57,350 nucleotides of DNA from positions 1 to 57,350 of the forward strand of contig JABDHI010000011.1 in the NCBI GenBank assembly GCA_013285655.1, in the 5' to 3' direction. Of this stretch, positions 8,875 through 16,477 are shown piece by piece; positions within the stretch are counted from its first letter, which is position 1; each line of letters opens with the position of its first letter. The translations under genes and the position numbers were made by a program. Source of the stretch: Bacteroidota bacterium (GTDB lineage Bacteria; Bacteroidota; Bacteroidia; JABEUT01). The notes beneath the pieces were generated by a model. It was not told the origin of the DNA, made no database searches, and saw nothing but the letters and a program-made list of their open reading frames with translations.

Positions 8875-8908
8875 CAAAGATAAGAGAAACTATTAGCGCG
8901 TTAAACAA
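8875..8908 (-). promoter_or_regulatory. Promoter of the M23 gene, probably leaderless
   Basis: On the minus strand: TTG (8908-8906), 23-base spacer, TATCTTTG (8882-8875). The box ends 4 bases before the ATG, so transcription would start at or next to the start codon. It overlaps the terminator of the upstream siaC gene. Confidence 0.45.
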
Positions 8909-8940
8909 AAAGCCCCGCCACGAGTACTCTGGGCAGGGCC
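8907..8940 (-). terminator. Rho-independent terminator after siaC
   Basis: On the minus strand GCCCTGCC (8939-8932) pairs with GGCGGGGC (8919-8912) around a 12-base loop (8 bp with one T-G pair), followed by TTTTTG. It lies 25 bases after the siaC stop and ends the siaB-siaC transcript. Confidence 0.8.
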
Positions 8941-8964
8941 TTTATATAATACGTAATAGTAATA

Positions 8965-9348
8965 TTAGTCAAGTTCTACTTGTTGCATATTGAAGGTAAG
9001 ATTAACAATAGCTTGGTAATCTTCTCCTGCTTCGCGCATATCTTCATCATCTTCTTCGTAATACCAGTTAATAATAACTTGGTTGCCCTGGCGGTGAATG
9101 GTTTCGAGTTTTTTAAGTACATCCAAAATACACTTCGAAGATGCAGTATTGAAATACTCGAGTTGAATATCAACCTGAGTTGGAGAAGTAGGAGCGCCTG
9201 CATATCTTTCAAGGCTTTCTACTAATGGTTTGTAAAACTCAACAGAGTTCTCAGGAATAGATCTTCCTTTTATTTCAAGTTTCCCTTGTTTTGAATCGAA
9301 TTTGATAGAAGGGGTCTTAGGGCTGCTTTCGATAGTTATTACTTCCAT
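8965..9348 (-). CDS. siaC: SiaC-family regulatory phosphoprotein (DUF1987)
   Basis: A 127-residue cytosolic DUF1987 protein. In Pseudomonas aeruginosa SiaC is phosphorylated by SiaB, dephosphorylated by SiaA, and in the unphosphorylated form activates the diguanylate cyclase SiaD. The phospho-acceptor known there is Thr68; this protein has T68 at exactly that position in QLEYFNTASS. Other family features are SIKFDSKQGKLEIKGRS at the N-terminus and an acidic loop EEDDEDM. It lies 25 bases after siaB on the same strand and is closed by a terminator. No diguanylate cyclase is in the window, so the target of this SiaC is unknown. Confidence 0.88.
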   Translation of the reverse strand: MEVITIESSPKTPSIKFDSKQGKLEIKGRSIPENSVEFYKPLVESLERYAGAPTSPTQVDIQLEYFNTASSKCILDVLKKLETIHRQGNQVIINWYYEEDDEDMREAGEDYQAIVNLTFNMQQVELD

Positions 9349-9373
9349 AGCGTGTGTTTAGTTAATAGGGTTG

Positions 9374-9916
9374 TTATTGTTCTATCACAACATTAAGTGT
9401 GAAAAATGAAAAATTGTCGTTAATAGGCACGAAGTCATAGAAAAGAGGCTTGCCTGTACGACGTGCTATATCTATCATTCCAAGTCCTCCTCCTCCTTTT
9501 TCCGACATCTGCCCGTTATTCAAAGTTCTTTTGTAGTGTTCTTTTACTTCCTCAGGGCTTAATGCATTAATTTCATCCATCTTCTTTTTAAGAAGTGGAA
9601 CGCGATCGTTCTTAATGTAATTACCGGTTATAACATTGTAATGACTGTTCTCTTTACCAATCATAAATATAGCGGTACGAGCCATTTCAGCATTAGCCTC
9701 TAATGAAGGATCGTCCATATGATGGTAAAGGTTCTGCAATAGTTCTACTAAAACTATATATACTTTCTTACGAAGCTTAGGCTCTTCTTGCATATTATCC
9801 ATCTTCGACTCGATGATCTGAAGAATGGATGTAAGCAATTCAGCAGTAATATCACCCTTGAAAGATAACAGGATGTTATTACGGTCCATTTTGTCGTAGA
9901 AATCGTGAATATCCAT
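9374..9916 (-). CDS. siaB: SiaB-family protein kinase (DUF6272)
   Basis: A 180-residue GHKL-fold protein of the SiaB family, expected to phosphorylate SiaC on threonine. The ATP site can be followed: N-box VELLQNLYHH (E58, N62) and G-box GGGGLG (141-146) followed by MIDIARRTG. There is no histidine-kinase dimerisation domain, as in anti-sigma-type kinases. It is preceded by a full promoter (9994-10024) within the gap after the phosphatase gene, so siaB-siaC can be expressed apart from it. Confidence 0.87.
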   Translation of the reverse strand: MDIHDFYDKMDRNNILLSFKGDITAELLTSILQIIESKMDNMQEEPKLRKKVYIVLVELLQNLYHHMDDPSLEANAEMARTAIFMIGKENSHYNVITGNYIKNDRVPLLKKKMDEINALSPEEVKEHYKRTLNNGQMSEKGGGGLGMIDIARRTGKPLFYDFVPINDNFSFFTLNVVIEQ

Positions 9917-9993
9917 GTCTATTTCAGAGTTTCTTGTGGTTTAATTTATTGGTTCTATACTGAGTCATCAAATCAGGTCTTAATGAGAAGAGG

Positions 9994-10024
9994 CAAATAT
10001 AATAAAAATGGTATGTTCGACAAA
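9994..10024 (-). promoter_or_regulatory. Promoter of siaB-siaC
   Basis: On the minus strand: TTTG (10024-10021), 19-base spacer, TATATTTG (10001-9994), about 77 bases before the siaB ATG. This is a textbook match to the Bacteroidota promoter. Confidence 0.65.
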
Positions 10025-10070
10025 ATCAGGAATTTAAGGCTCGTTTATAGGGTTTTATCAGCTTCGATGG

Positions 10071-13000
10071 TTATAGGTACTTAATTCCAATTACAAGGAT
10101 ATCATCTACCTGTTCAAAATCACCTCTCCACGTTAAAATGGTCTTTAATAAGTGGTTTTCTTGTTCATTTACAGGCAAATTCTTAATTTCCTGCAAAGTT
10201 TCTAAAAAGCGGCGTATCATAAATTTCTTACCCTTATCGCCTCCAAACTGGTCGGCATACCCATCACTGAAAATATAAAGAGTTTCTCCTTTCTGTAACT
10301 TGTGTGTATGATTAGTAAAGGTCCGGTGGAGGCCAATTTGTGAACCACCTATTGGCATTTTGTCGGGATCTACTTTCTTCAGTTCACCAGAGCCTGCTAT
10401 TATAAGCGGGCGGTTTGCACCTGCATATTCAACTTCACCGGTATTTTTATTGAAAACGCAAAGGGCTACGTCCATTCCATCGGTTGTGTCAATGGTGCTA
10501 ATACCTTGTTTAAGGGCAGTTTGCACCATAGTATTTAGGTTGTTGAGGATGGTTGAAGGTTTGGTAATACCTTTTTCTAGCACAATTTGATTAAGTAAAT
10601 TATGGCCAATCATGCTCATTAGGGCACCAGGTACACCGTGGCCCGTGCAGTCGGCAGCAACCATAATAAGTTTATTATCCTGTTCGCCAAACCAATAAAA
10701 ATCACCACTTACAATATCTTTAGGTAAATACAGTACAAATGAGTCTGGCAGATATTGCTTGATTTCTTCGAGTGGTGGAAGAATAGCTTGCTGTATGCGT
10801 TTAGCATATTCAATACTACTGGTTATATCGCGATTCTTCTGGGCTAGCTCATGGGTGCGTTCTTCTACTTTGGCCTCTAATACTTTTTTCTCTTTTTCAA
10901 TACGCCTTGTACGGTATTTAATAAATCCAAATAAACCACCAAGAATTAAAATAATAGAGCTAGCATAAAACCAGTTTGTTTTCCAAAAAGGAGGAACAAT
11001 ATTTATTGAGATGGCTGCACCAACCTGGCTCCAAACACCATCGTTATTACATGCTTTAACTCTAAATACGTAATGCCCCGGAGGCAACTGCATATAATTA
11101 GCCCAGTGGTGAGTTGTTGGTAAAGACCAATCAGCATCTGCCCCTTCAAGTATGTATTTATACTTATTCTCTGAAGGCATTTCATAATCTAATCCAATGA
11201 AAGAAAAAGAAATGGTATTATTTTTCCACGAAAGCTCTAAGTGTTTCTTTTCTGAAACAAGTGTGTCTGGTAAATATTCTTTGCCAAATAATTCGCACGA
11301 AGTAATACTTACGGGCGGCTCATGCATATTACCAGTAACTTGTTCAGGTATGAAAGATACAATACCTGTAGTACTACCAAAATACATCCTTCCGTCGGCA
11401 GTTTTTAAAAATGCTCCCTGGTTAAACTCATCTGATGGAAGTCCATCTCCCTTATCGAAGTTTTTAAATGCACTGCCCGCTTCATTAACTATATTAGGGT
11501 TCAACCTGGCTATGCCTTTATTTGTACTGATCCATAAGTTGCCATCTTTATCTGGTAAAATACTGTATATATAATCGTTAGGCAAGCCATCCTTCATAAA
11601 ATAATGCGTGAACTTCTTTTGACTGATGGAATATTTATTGAGCCCAATGCTTGTTCCTAACCAAAGATTTCCCGCTTTATCTTCATACATACAATTGACA
11701 GTATTGGATGACAATGAGTTGTTTCCTGTAGTCTTTTTTATAATAGATATTTTCCCTTCGGGGCTGTAACAATTAACCCCACCACCATCTGTACCTATCC
11801 ACATATTGTTTTGTGAATCTTCCATAAATCCATATACATGATTATCACTAAGTCCGTTGTTTACAGTAATGCGATCAATGGTAGAATGCTTTTCATCATA
11901 AACAAATACACCCTTGTCGTAAGTAGCTATCCAGATTTTACCAGTATGATCTTGGGTGATGCCTGTAACAGATGTTTTTGTAATAGCAATGTTAAGACTG
12001 TCAATATTTATAATTTTCTCCGTGAGCAGGTTGTAGCCAATTACTCCGCTGCCCCATGTTCCAATCCATAAATTATCCCCTTTGTCAATGAATAAGGAAA
12101 TAATAGAAATATTGTGGATGGCCCTTGTAAGTTCATTATTCTGAGAGTAAGTTCGTGTCGTCTCATCATATACTCTCAATCCTGAACCATTCGTACCTAT
12201 CCATAATCTACCGCCTGCATCCCTTGCTATAGACATAACCATGTTAGCAGCGCGATTGGCGGTGTCCTTATAAATTACAAAGTTTCTCTTTTCAGGAATA
12301 TAATAACCAACACCATTGTTGGTTCCAACCCATAATATGTTCTCTGCGCTTACATAAAGACTATTGCAAAAATCTTCATTAAAATCAATTGAATTGCCCG
12401 TGTGGCTGCGTTTGTATGATATATAAGCCCGCTTATCCTCATCGTATCTAAAAAGCCCTTCTCCGTTATTTCCTGCCACCCAAATATTACCGGTTTTATC
12501 TTTTACAATACTGCTTATTATTCTAGGTTCCTTGTAATATGTTGTATCTGCTGTTGTAGTATATAATTTATTGAATCTTTTAGTCGCAATGGGAAAAGCC
12601 TCTAGTCCCGCACCTTTAGTGCCAATCAATAGTTCATCTCTTCCTTTCTCATAATAAAGTGAACTAATGTTGTTGATATATTCAGATAACGTTTTTGCTT
12701 CAGTAGGTTGGTAAAAATTCTGTGATTTACCTGTTCTCTTATCAAAACTGTAAAGCCCGCCACCAAAGCTTCCCACCCAAATAACTCCCGACGCATCTTC
12801 CGTTATCGACGATATGTAATCAAATGAAGCTGACGAAGTATCTTTTAACTCAAGCGGATAGGTGGTGATTTTTTTAGTGTGCCTGTCAAATTTGCAGATG
12901 CTGTTAAAATCTGTTCCTAACCAAATAGTGCCATTCCTATCTTCAAAAATGGTACGTATATTATTCTTATCCGGATGAAAAGAATTTACGTGAAGATAAT

Positions 13001-13364
13001 TCTCAAACTTGCCAGTATATAAACTATAAGTGCTCAACCCCCCATCAGTACCTATCCATAATAATCCTGTAGTATCCTCAAATAAGCAGTTTATAAAGTT
13101 TGTGGCTAAAGAATTCGAATCGAGCGGATTGGTTTTAAATAGGGTTATTCCATTTCCATCAAAACGGTTAAGACCATCTTGTGTACCAAACCACATAAAG
13201 CCATGTTTATCTTGTATGATGCAGTTTACTACCCCCTGCGAAAGCCCCTGTTCTGCAGTTACTGTGCGGTAACGATATTGTTCCTGAGCCCAGGTAAAAG
13301 TTACCGGGCAAATGAGCAGTGAAAGAAATAATAAAAGGTGGTAGCAGTTTTTTGCCCTTAGCAT
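10071..13364 (-). CDS. Propeller-sensor PP2C/SpoIIE phosphatase (SiaA-like)
   Basis: A 1097-residue sensor phosphatase. Order: signal peptide (1-26), a long run of two-component-regulator-propeller repeats (about 40-690; WIGTNxGL-type and NLWIGT motifs, enough for two seven-bladed propellers), a Y_Y_Y domain (about 700-790; NNTISFSF, LPPGHYVFRVKACN), one membrane helix (about 797-817), a coiled-coil, and a C-terminal SpoIIE phosphatase (about 850-1097). Metal-site aspartates are present: SGDFYW (D887), ADCTGHG (D905), FSDGYADQ (D1034) and VDDILVIG (D1087-1088). The periplasmic half is that of hybrid two-component sensors, but the output is a Ser/Thr phosphatase. With siaB and siaC just downstream it occupies the place of SiaA, presumably dephosphorylating SiaC when the propeller binds its signal. 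Confidence 0.9.
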   Translation of the reverse strand: MLRAKNCYHLLLFLSLLICPVTFTWAQEQYRYRTVTAEQGLSQGVVNCIIQDKHGFMWFGTQDGLNRFDGNGITLFKTNPLDSNSLATNFINCLFEDTTGLLWIGTDGGLSTYSLYTGKFENYLHVNSFHPDKNNIRTIFEDRNGTIWLGTDFNSICKFDRHTKKITTYPLELKDTSSASFDYISSITEDASGVIWVGSFGGGLYSFDKRTGKSQNFYQPTEAKTLSEYINNISSLYYEKGRDELLIGTKGAGLEAFPIATKRFNKLYTTTADTTYYKEPRIISSIVKDKTGNIWVAGNNGEGLFRYDEDKRAYISYKRSHTGNSIDFNEDFCNSLYVSAENILWVGTNNGVGYYIPEKRNFVIYKDTANRAANMVMSIARDAGGRLWIGTNGSGLRVYDETTRTYSQNNELTRAIHNISIISLFIDKGDNLWIGTWGSGVIGYNLLTEKIINIDSLNIAITKTSVTGITQDHTGKIWIATYDKGVFVYDEKHSTIDRITVNNGLSDNHVYGFMEDSQNNMWIGTDGGGVNCYSPEGKISIIKKTTGNNSLSSNTVNCMYEDKAGNLWLGTSIGLNKYSISQKKFTHYFMKDGLPNDYIYSILPDKDGNLWISTNKGIARLNPNIVNEAGSAFKNFDKGDGLPSDEFNQGAFLKTADGRMYFGSTTGIVSFIPEQVTGNMHEPPVSITSCELFGKEYLPDTLVSEKKHLELSWKNNTISFSFIGLDYEMPSENKYKYILEGADADWSLPTTHHWANYMQLPPGHYVFRVKACNNDGVWSQVGAAISINIVPPFWKTNWFYASSIILILGGLFGFIKYRTRRIEKEKKVLEAKVEERTHELAQKNRDITSSIEYAKRIQQAILPPLEEIKQYLPDSFVLYLPKDIVSGDFYWFGEQDNKLIMVAADCTGHGVPGALMSMIGHNLLNQIVLEKGITKPSTILNNLNTMVQTALKQGISTIDTTDGMDVALCVFNKNTGEVEYAGANRPLIIAGSGELKKVDPDKMPIGGSQIGLHRTFTNHTHKLQKGETLYIFSDGYADQFGGDKGKKFMIRRFLETLQEIKNLPVNEQENHLLKTILTWRGDFEQVDDILVIGIKYL

Positions 13365-13448
13365 GATTAATTAGTTGCAGTAAAATTAAGAAAACAAAGC
13401 GCATCATTATAAAACGCTTAGGTATAAGATATTATAAGTAAAATAACA

Positions 13449-13456
13449 TACTTTTG
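13449..13456 (+). promoter_or_regulatory. -7 box (TACTTTTG) for the MacB-like permease gene
   Basis: TACTTTTG matches TAnnTTTG and ends 13 bases before the ATG at 13470, giving a very short leader. No clear -33 TTG. Confidence 0.45.
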
Positions 13457-13469
13457 TAAAAAGGGCTCA

Positions 13470-14720
13470 ATGGTTCCATTGCAATTATTTGGTGAAAGCT
13501 TTTCCTTTGCTGTTAAAGCATTGGTGCAAAATAAATTGCGCAGCATTTTATCGTTATTGGGTATAACCATAGGTATTTTCTCAATTATAGCAGTTTTTAC
13601 TTTTATCGATTCTTTTCAACTAAGCCTTCAAAAGGACGTAAATAACCTTGGAAGCAATGTTATTTACGTAGAAAAGTGGCCCTGGACTTTTGGTAAGGAT
13701 TACCCGTGGTGGAAATACTGGGACAGGCCACAGCCTACCATGAATGAAATGGACTTTATACAGAAAAAATGTAAAAGTGCCGAAGCTTCTGCTTTTACTT
13801 TTGGCACAAATTCAACTGTTGAGTATTTAAACAGTTCGGTTGATAATGTTAGTGTGAATGGAATATCAGACGACTATAATCACGTAGTTAACTGGGTACA
13901 GATAGATAAAGGAAGATATTTTACACCAAATGAATTTAGTAGTGGAACTAATGTCGCAATTATAGGGTGTGATGTTGCTTCAGGTTTATTCAACAATCAG
14001 GATGTAATTGGGAAATATATAAAGGTATTAGGCAGAAAAGTATTGGTTGTTGCCGTAATGAAGAAACAGGGGGAGAGTAAGCTGAGTAATATAAATATGG
14101 ATGTCTCCGTATTAATGCCAGCCAATTTTGAGCGTACATTGTTGGACATGCATAATATGTGGATGCCTAAAGTTTTATTAGTTAAGGCAAAAGAAGGTGT
14201 GACCAATGCCCAGCTTATTAGTGAATTACGTGGTATTATGCGCTCAGTTCGAGAGTTGAAACCAGAACAGGAGGACAATTTTGCCTTGAACGAATCGAGC
14301 ATGGTAAGTAAAAATTTCACTTCACTGTTTGATATTGTAGCCGTAATAGGATGGGTGATAGGTGGTTTTTCAATATTAGTTGGAGGCATTGGTATTGCCA
14401 ATATTATGTTTGTGTCAGTTAAAGAAAGAACGTCACTAATAGGGATTCAAAAATCACTAGGCGCAAAGAATTATTTTATACTGATGCAGTTCATTATTGA
14501 GGCGATCTTGCTTTCGCTGATAGGGGGCTTGTTAGGTATTTTGGTTGATGGTACAGCAGTGTTAATTGGTAATGCGAATGACATGGGCCTTGTACTAACA
14601 TTCAGTAATGTAATGTTAGGCATTACCATATCAGTGCTTATTGGACTAATATCAGGGTTTATACCTGCATATACAGCATCACAACTCGATCCGGTAGAAG
14701 CTATTCGCTCAACTTATTAA
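13470..14720 (+). CDS. ABC transporter permease, MacB/FtsX type
   Basis: A 416-residue MacB-like permease: N-terminal helix after a basic stretch (NKLRSILSLLGITIGIFSIIAVFTF, described as residues about 22-46), a large periplasmic MacB_PCD domain (about 50-270), and a three-helix FtsX core (about 285-410) with the usual ending DPVEAIRSTY. Such permeases work with a LolD/MacB-type ATPase in lipoprotein release, drug export or mechanotransmission. No ATPase gene is adjacent; the neighbour is a small membrane protein 6 bases downstream. The substrate cannot be told. Confidence 0.9.
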   Translation: MVPLQLFGESFSFAVKALVQNKLRSILSLLGITIGIFSIIAVFTFIDSFQLSLQKDVNNLGSNVIYVEKWPWTFGKDYPWWKYWDRPQPTMNEMDFIQKKCKSAEASAFTFGTNSTVEYLNSSVDNVSVNGISDDYNHVVNWVQIDKGRYFTPNEFSSGTNVAIIGCDVASGLFNNQDVIGKYIKVLGRKVLVVAVMKKQGESKLSNINMDVSVLMPANFERTLLDMHNMWMPKVLLVKAKEGVTNAQLISELRGIMRSVRELKPEQEDNFALNESSMVSKNFTSLFDIVAVIGWVIGGFSILVGGIGIANIMFVSVKERTSLIGIQKSLGAKNYFILMQFIIEAILLSLIGGLLGILVDGTAVLIGNANDMGLVLTFSNVMLGITISVLIGLISGFIPAYTASQLDPVEAIRSTY

Positions 14721-14726
14721 TAAGGT

Positions 14727-15077
14727 ATGGTAGGATTCAGTAAAAAACGCCCTTTAGTAGTTACCATATTTAGTATAATAGGCTGGATAATGGTTATACT
14801 TAATTTCCTAATTGCGTTCTCTCCTGCCATTAAAAAGATAAATGAGTTTTACCCGGCTTTATTTAGTCTTGTTATGTGCTTACAGTTTATTTCAATGGTT
14901 GGCGTTTGGTATATGAAACGCTGGGGTGTTGAATTATTTGTAGCTTCTTTTTTTGCTAAAGATATATTATCGGTTTGCATGGATGACTTTAGTTTCACCA
15001 GTGTAACATTCGCTATTTCGGTTGTTCTTATAATTGTATTGCTGTTCTACTATCGCAGTATGGACAGGAATCTATAG
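14727..15077 (+). CDS. Small four-helix membrane protein
   Basis: 116 residues with four predicted membrane helices (about 10-30, 38-57, 63-80, 86-106) and short basic loops; I do not recognise a family. It begins 6 bases after the MacB-like permease stop, so it is very likely in the same transcript and may be an accessory to it. It ends 9 bases before the stop of the opposing T9SS cargo gene. Confidence 0.7.
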   Translation: MVGFSKKRPLVVTIFSIIGWIMVILNFLIAFSPAIKKINEFYPALFSLVMCLQFISMVGVWYMKRWGVELFVASFFAKDILSVCMDDFSFTSVTFAISVVLIIVLLFYYRSMDRNL

Positions 15078-15086
15078 GAAGTCTGT

Positions 15087-16436
15087 TTATTCTTTTATAA
15101 ACTTATTATAGAAAACTTCACCTGTATTGCTTACCTGCATTATATACAATCCTGCAGCTAATGCCGAAATATTGACGGAGTAATCATTATGGTTTTGTAG
15201 CGCATCTTCTGATATATGGCAGTACACTACTTTCCCCATCATATCTGTAATTTGTATTGTTGTGGGCCCATTACCTTCACCTTCGTACTGAAAAGTTAAA
15301 ATGCTTTTAGCAGGATTAGGGAAAATATATATTCTTTTTTCTGCCATGGTATTATAATATATTCCGGTTAAAACAGGGCTGACCCATTGAGCAATATTGT
15401 TAATAGAGCTGCCATCTACTTCGGCAAAACTGCCACCTGCAAATAAGACAGAATCATATCCCCGTAAAGTGTAAACTGCCCTGCCATTAGTAACCCCCGA
15501 ACCTAGACTTGACCAGTTAGTTCCATTCCATGATGCAATGTTCCGAACTAATTGGCCACCGGCACTATCAAAAGTCCCCCCAGCAGATAGTATTCCATTA
15601 TTGCTGCATAAAGAATATACTTCCCCATCAGTGCCACTGCCGGCAGGTGTCCATTGTACACCATCCCACATAGCAATATTTCTTACAGCTTGTCCTCCAG
15701 CACTATCCATCCCTCCGGCTGCATATAACTTAGAATTATAGACACATAGTGCATAAACATGCCCACGTATACCTGTATTAACAGGCGACCATACTGTATC
15801 ATTCCAAACTGCAATATTGTTCGCAAGTTGCCCGTTTACAGAATCAAATGCCCCTCCAGCATATAACCGGCCATTATACACAGCCAAGGCAGCCACACCT
15901 TTACCATGAAGGTCAGGGGGAAGTGAAGTTCTTTTAGGGTTTATTCCATTTACAGATGACCAAATTGCTCCATTCCACCGGGCAATATAATTAGTAGCCA
16001 TGCCACCTGCACTGTCAAATCCGCCACCGGCGTATAGTTGCCCTTTATAAACACAAAGTGCGAATACGGGTTTATTTGTTCCGGTGCCCAATGCGGACCA
16101 GTTTGTGCCATTCCATTGGGTAATATAGTGCGATGTATTATTTCCGGCACTATCAAATTGGCCACCAGCATATAGCCTTGAACTGTAAGTACATAATGCA
16201 AAAACAGTGTTATTAACCCCGTTACCAAGAGGCGACCAGTTGTGCCTATTCCATTGAACAATATTATTAGCGGGGTTATCAGCGGCAGTAAATCCTCCGC
16301 CGGCGTATAGCACAGAATCGAAATAACAAATGCTATATACAGTATTATTAATTCCGTTGCCTATTTGCGACCATACCTGCGCTTTTAGTTGAACAAGCAT
16401 AAAGATAAAGGCAAATAAAGTGCTGATCTTTTTCAC
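15087..16436 (-). CDS. T9SS-exported seven-repeat propeller protein
   Basis: 449 residues. After a signal peptide (MKKISTLFAFIFMLVQLKAQ) come seven repeats of 45-60 residues with the pattern VYALCVYxxxLYAGGxFDSAGG...NNIAxWNGxxWSxLGxG, suggesting a closed seven-bladed beta-propeller. A type A T9SS C-terminal sorting domain follows (about 370-449; YIFPNPAKSILTFQYEGEG, then GLYIMQVS and a basic YNKFIKE end). The domain directs export through the PorU/PorV machinery encoded about 10 kb away. The fourth repeat carries an insertion (about 16 residues). It is the last gene of a five-gene minus-strand set, 41 bases after the preceding stop. Binding target unknown. Confidence 0.88.
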   Translation of the reverse strand: MKKISTLFAFIFMLVQLKAQVWSQIGNGINNTVYSICYFDSVLYAGGGFTAADNPANNIVQWNRHNWSPLGNGVNNTVFALCTYSSRLYAGGQFDSAGNNTSHYITQWNGTNWSALGTGTNKPVFALCVYKGQLYAGGGFDSAGGMATNYIARWNGAIWSSVNGINPKRTSLPPDLHGKGVAALAVYNGRLYAGGAFDSVNGQLANNIAVWNDTVWSPVNTGIRGHVYALCVYNSKLYAAGGMDSAGGQAVRNIAMWDGVQWTPAGSGTDGEVYSLCSNNGILSAGGTFDSAGGQLVRNIASWNGTNWSSLGSGVTNGRAVYTLRGYDSVLFAGGSFAEVDGSSINNIAQWVSPVLTGIYYNTMAEKRIYIFPNPAKSILTFQYEGEGNGPTTIQITDMMGKVVYCHISEDALQNHNDYSVNISALAAGLYIMQVSNTGEVFYNKFIKE

Positions 16437-16477
16437 GGAAGAAGTTGAAAAATTATTGTTGAAAATATGTCAGGCTA

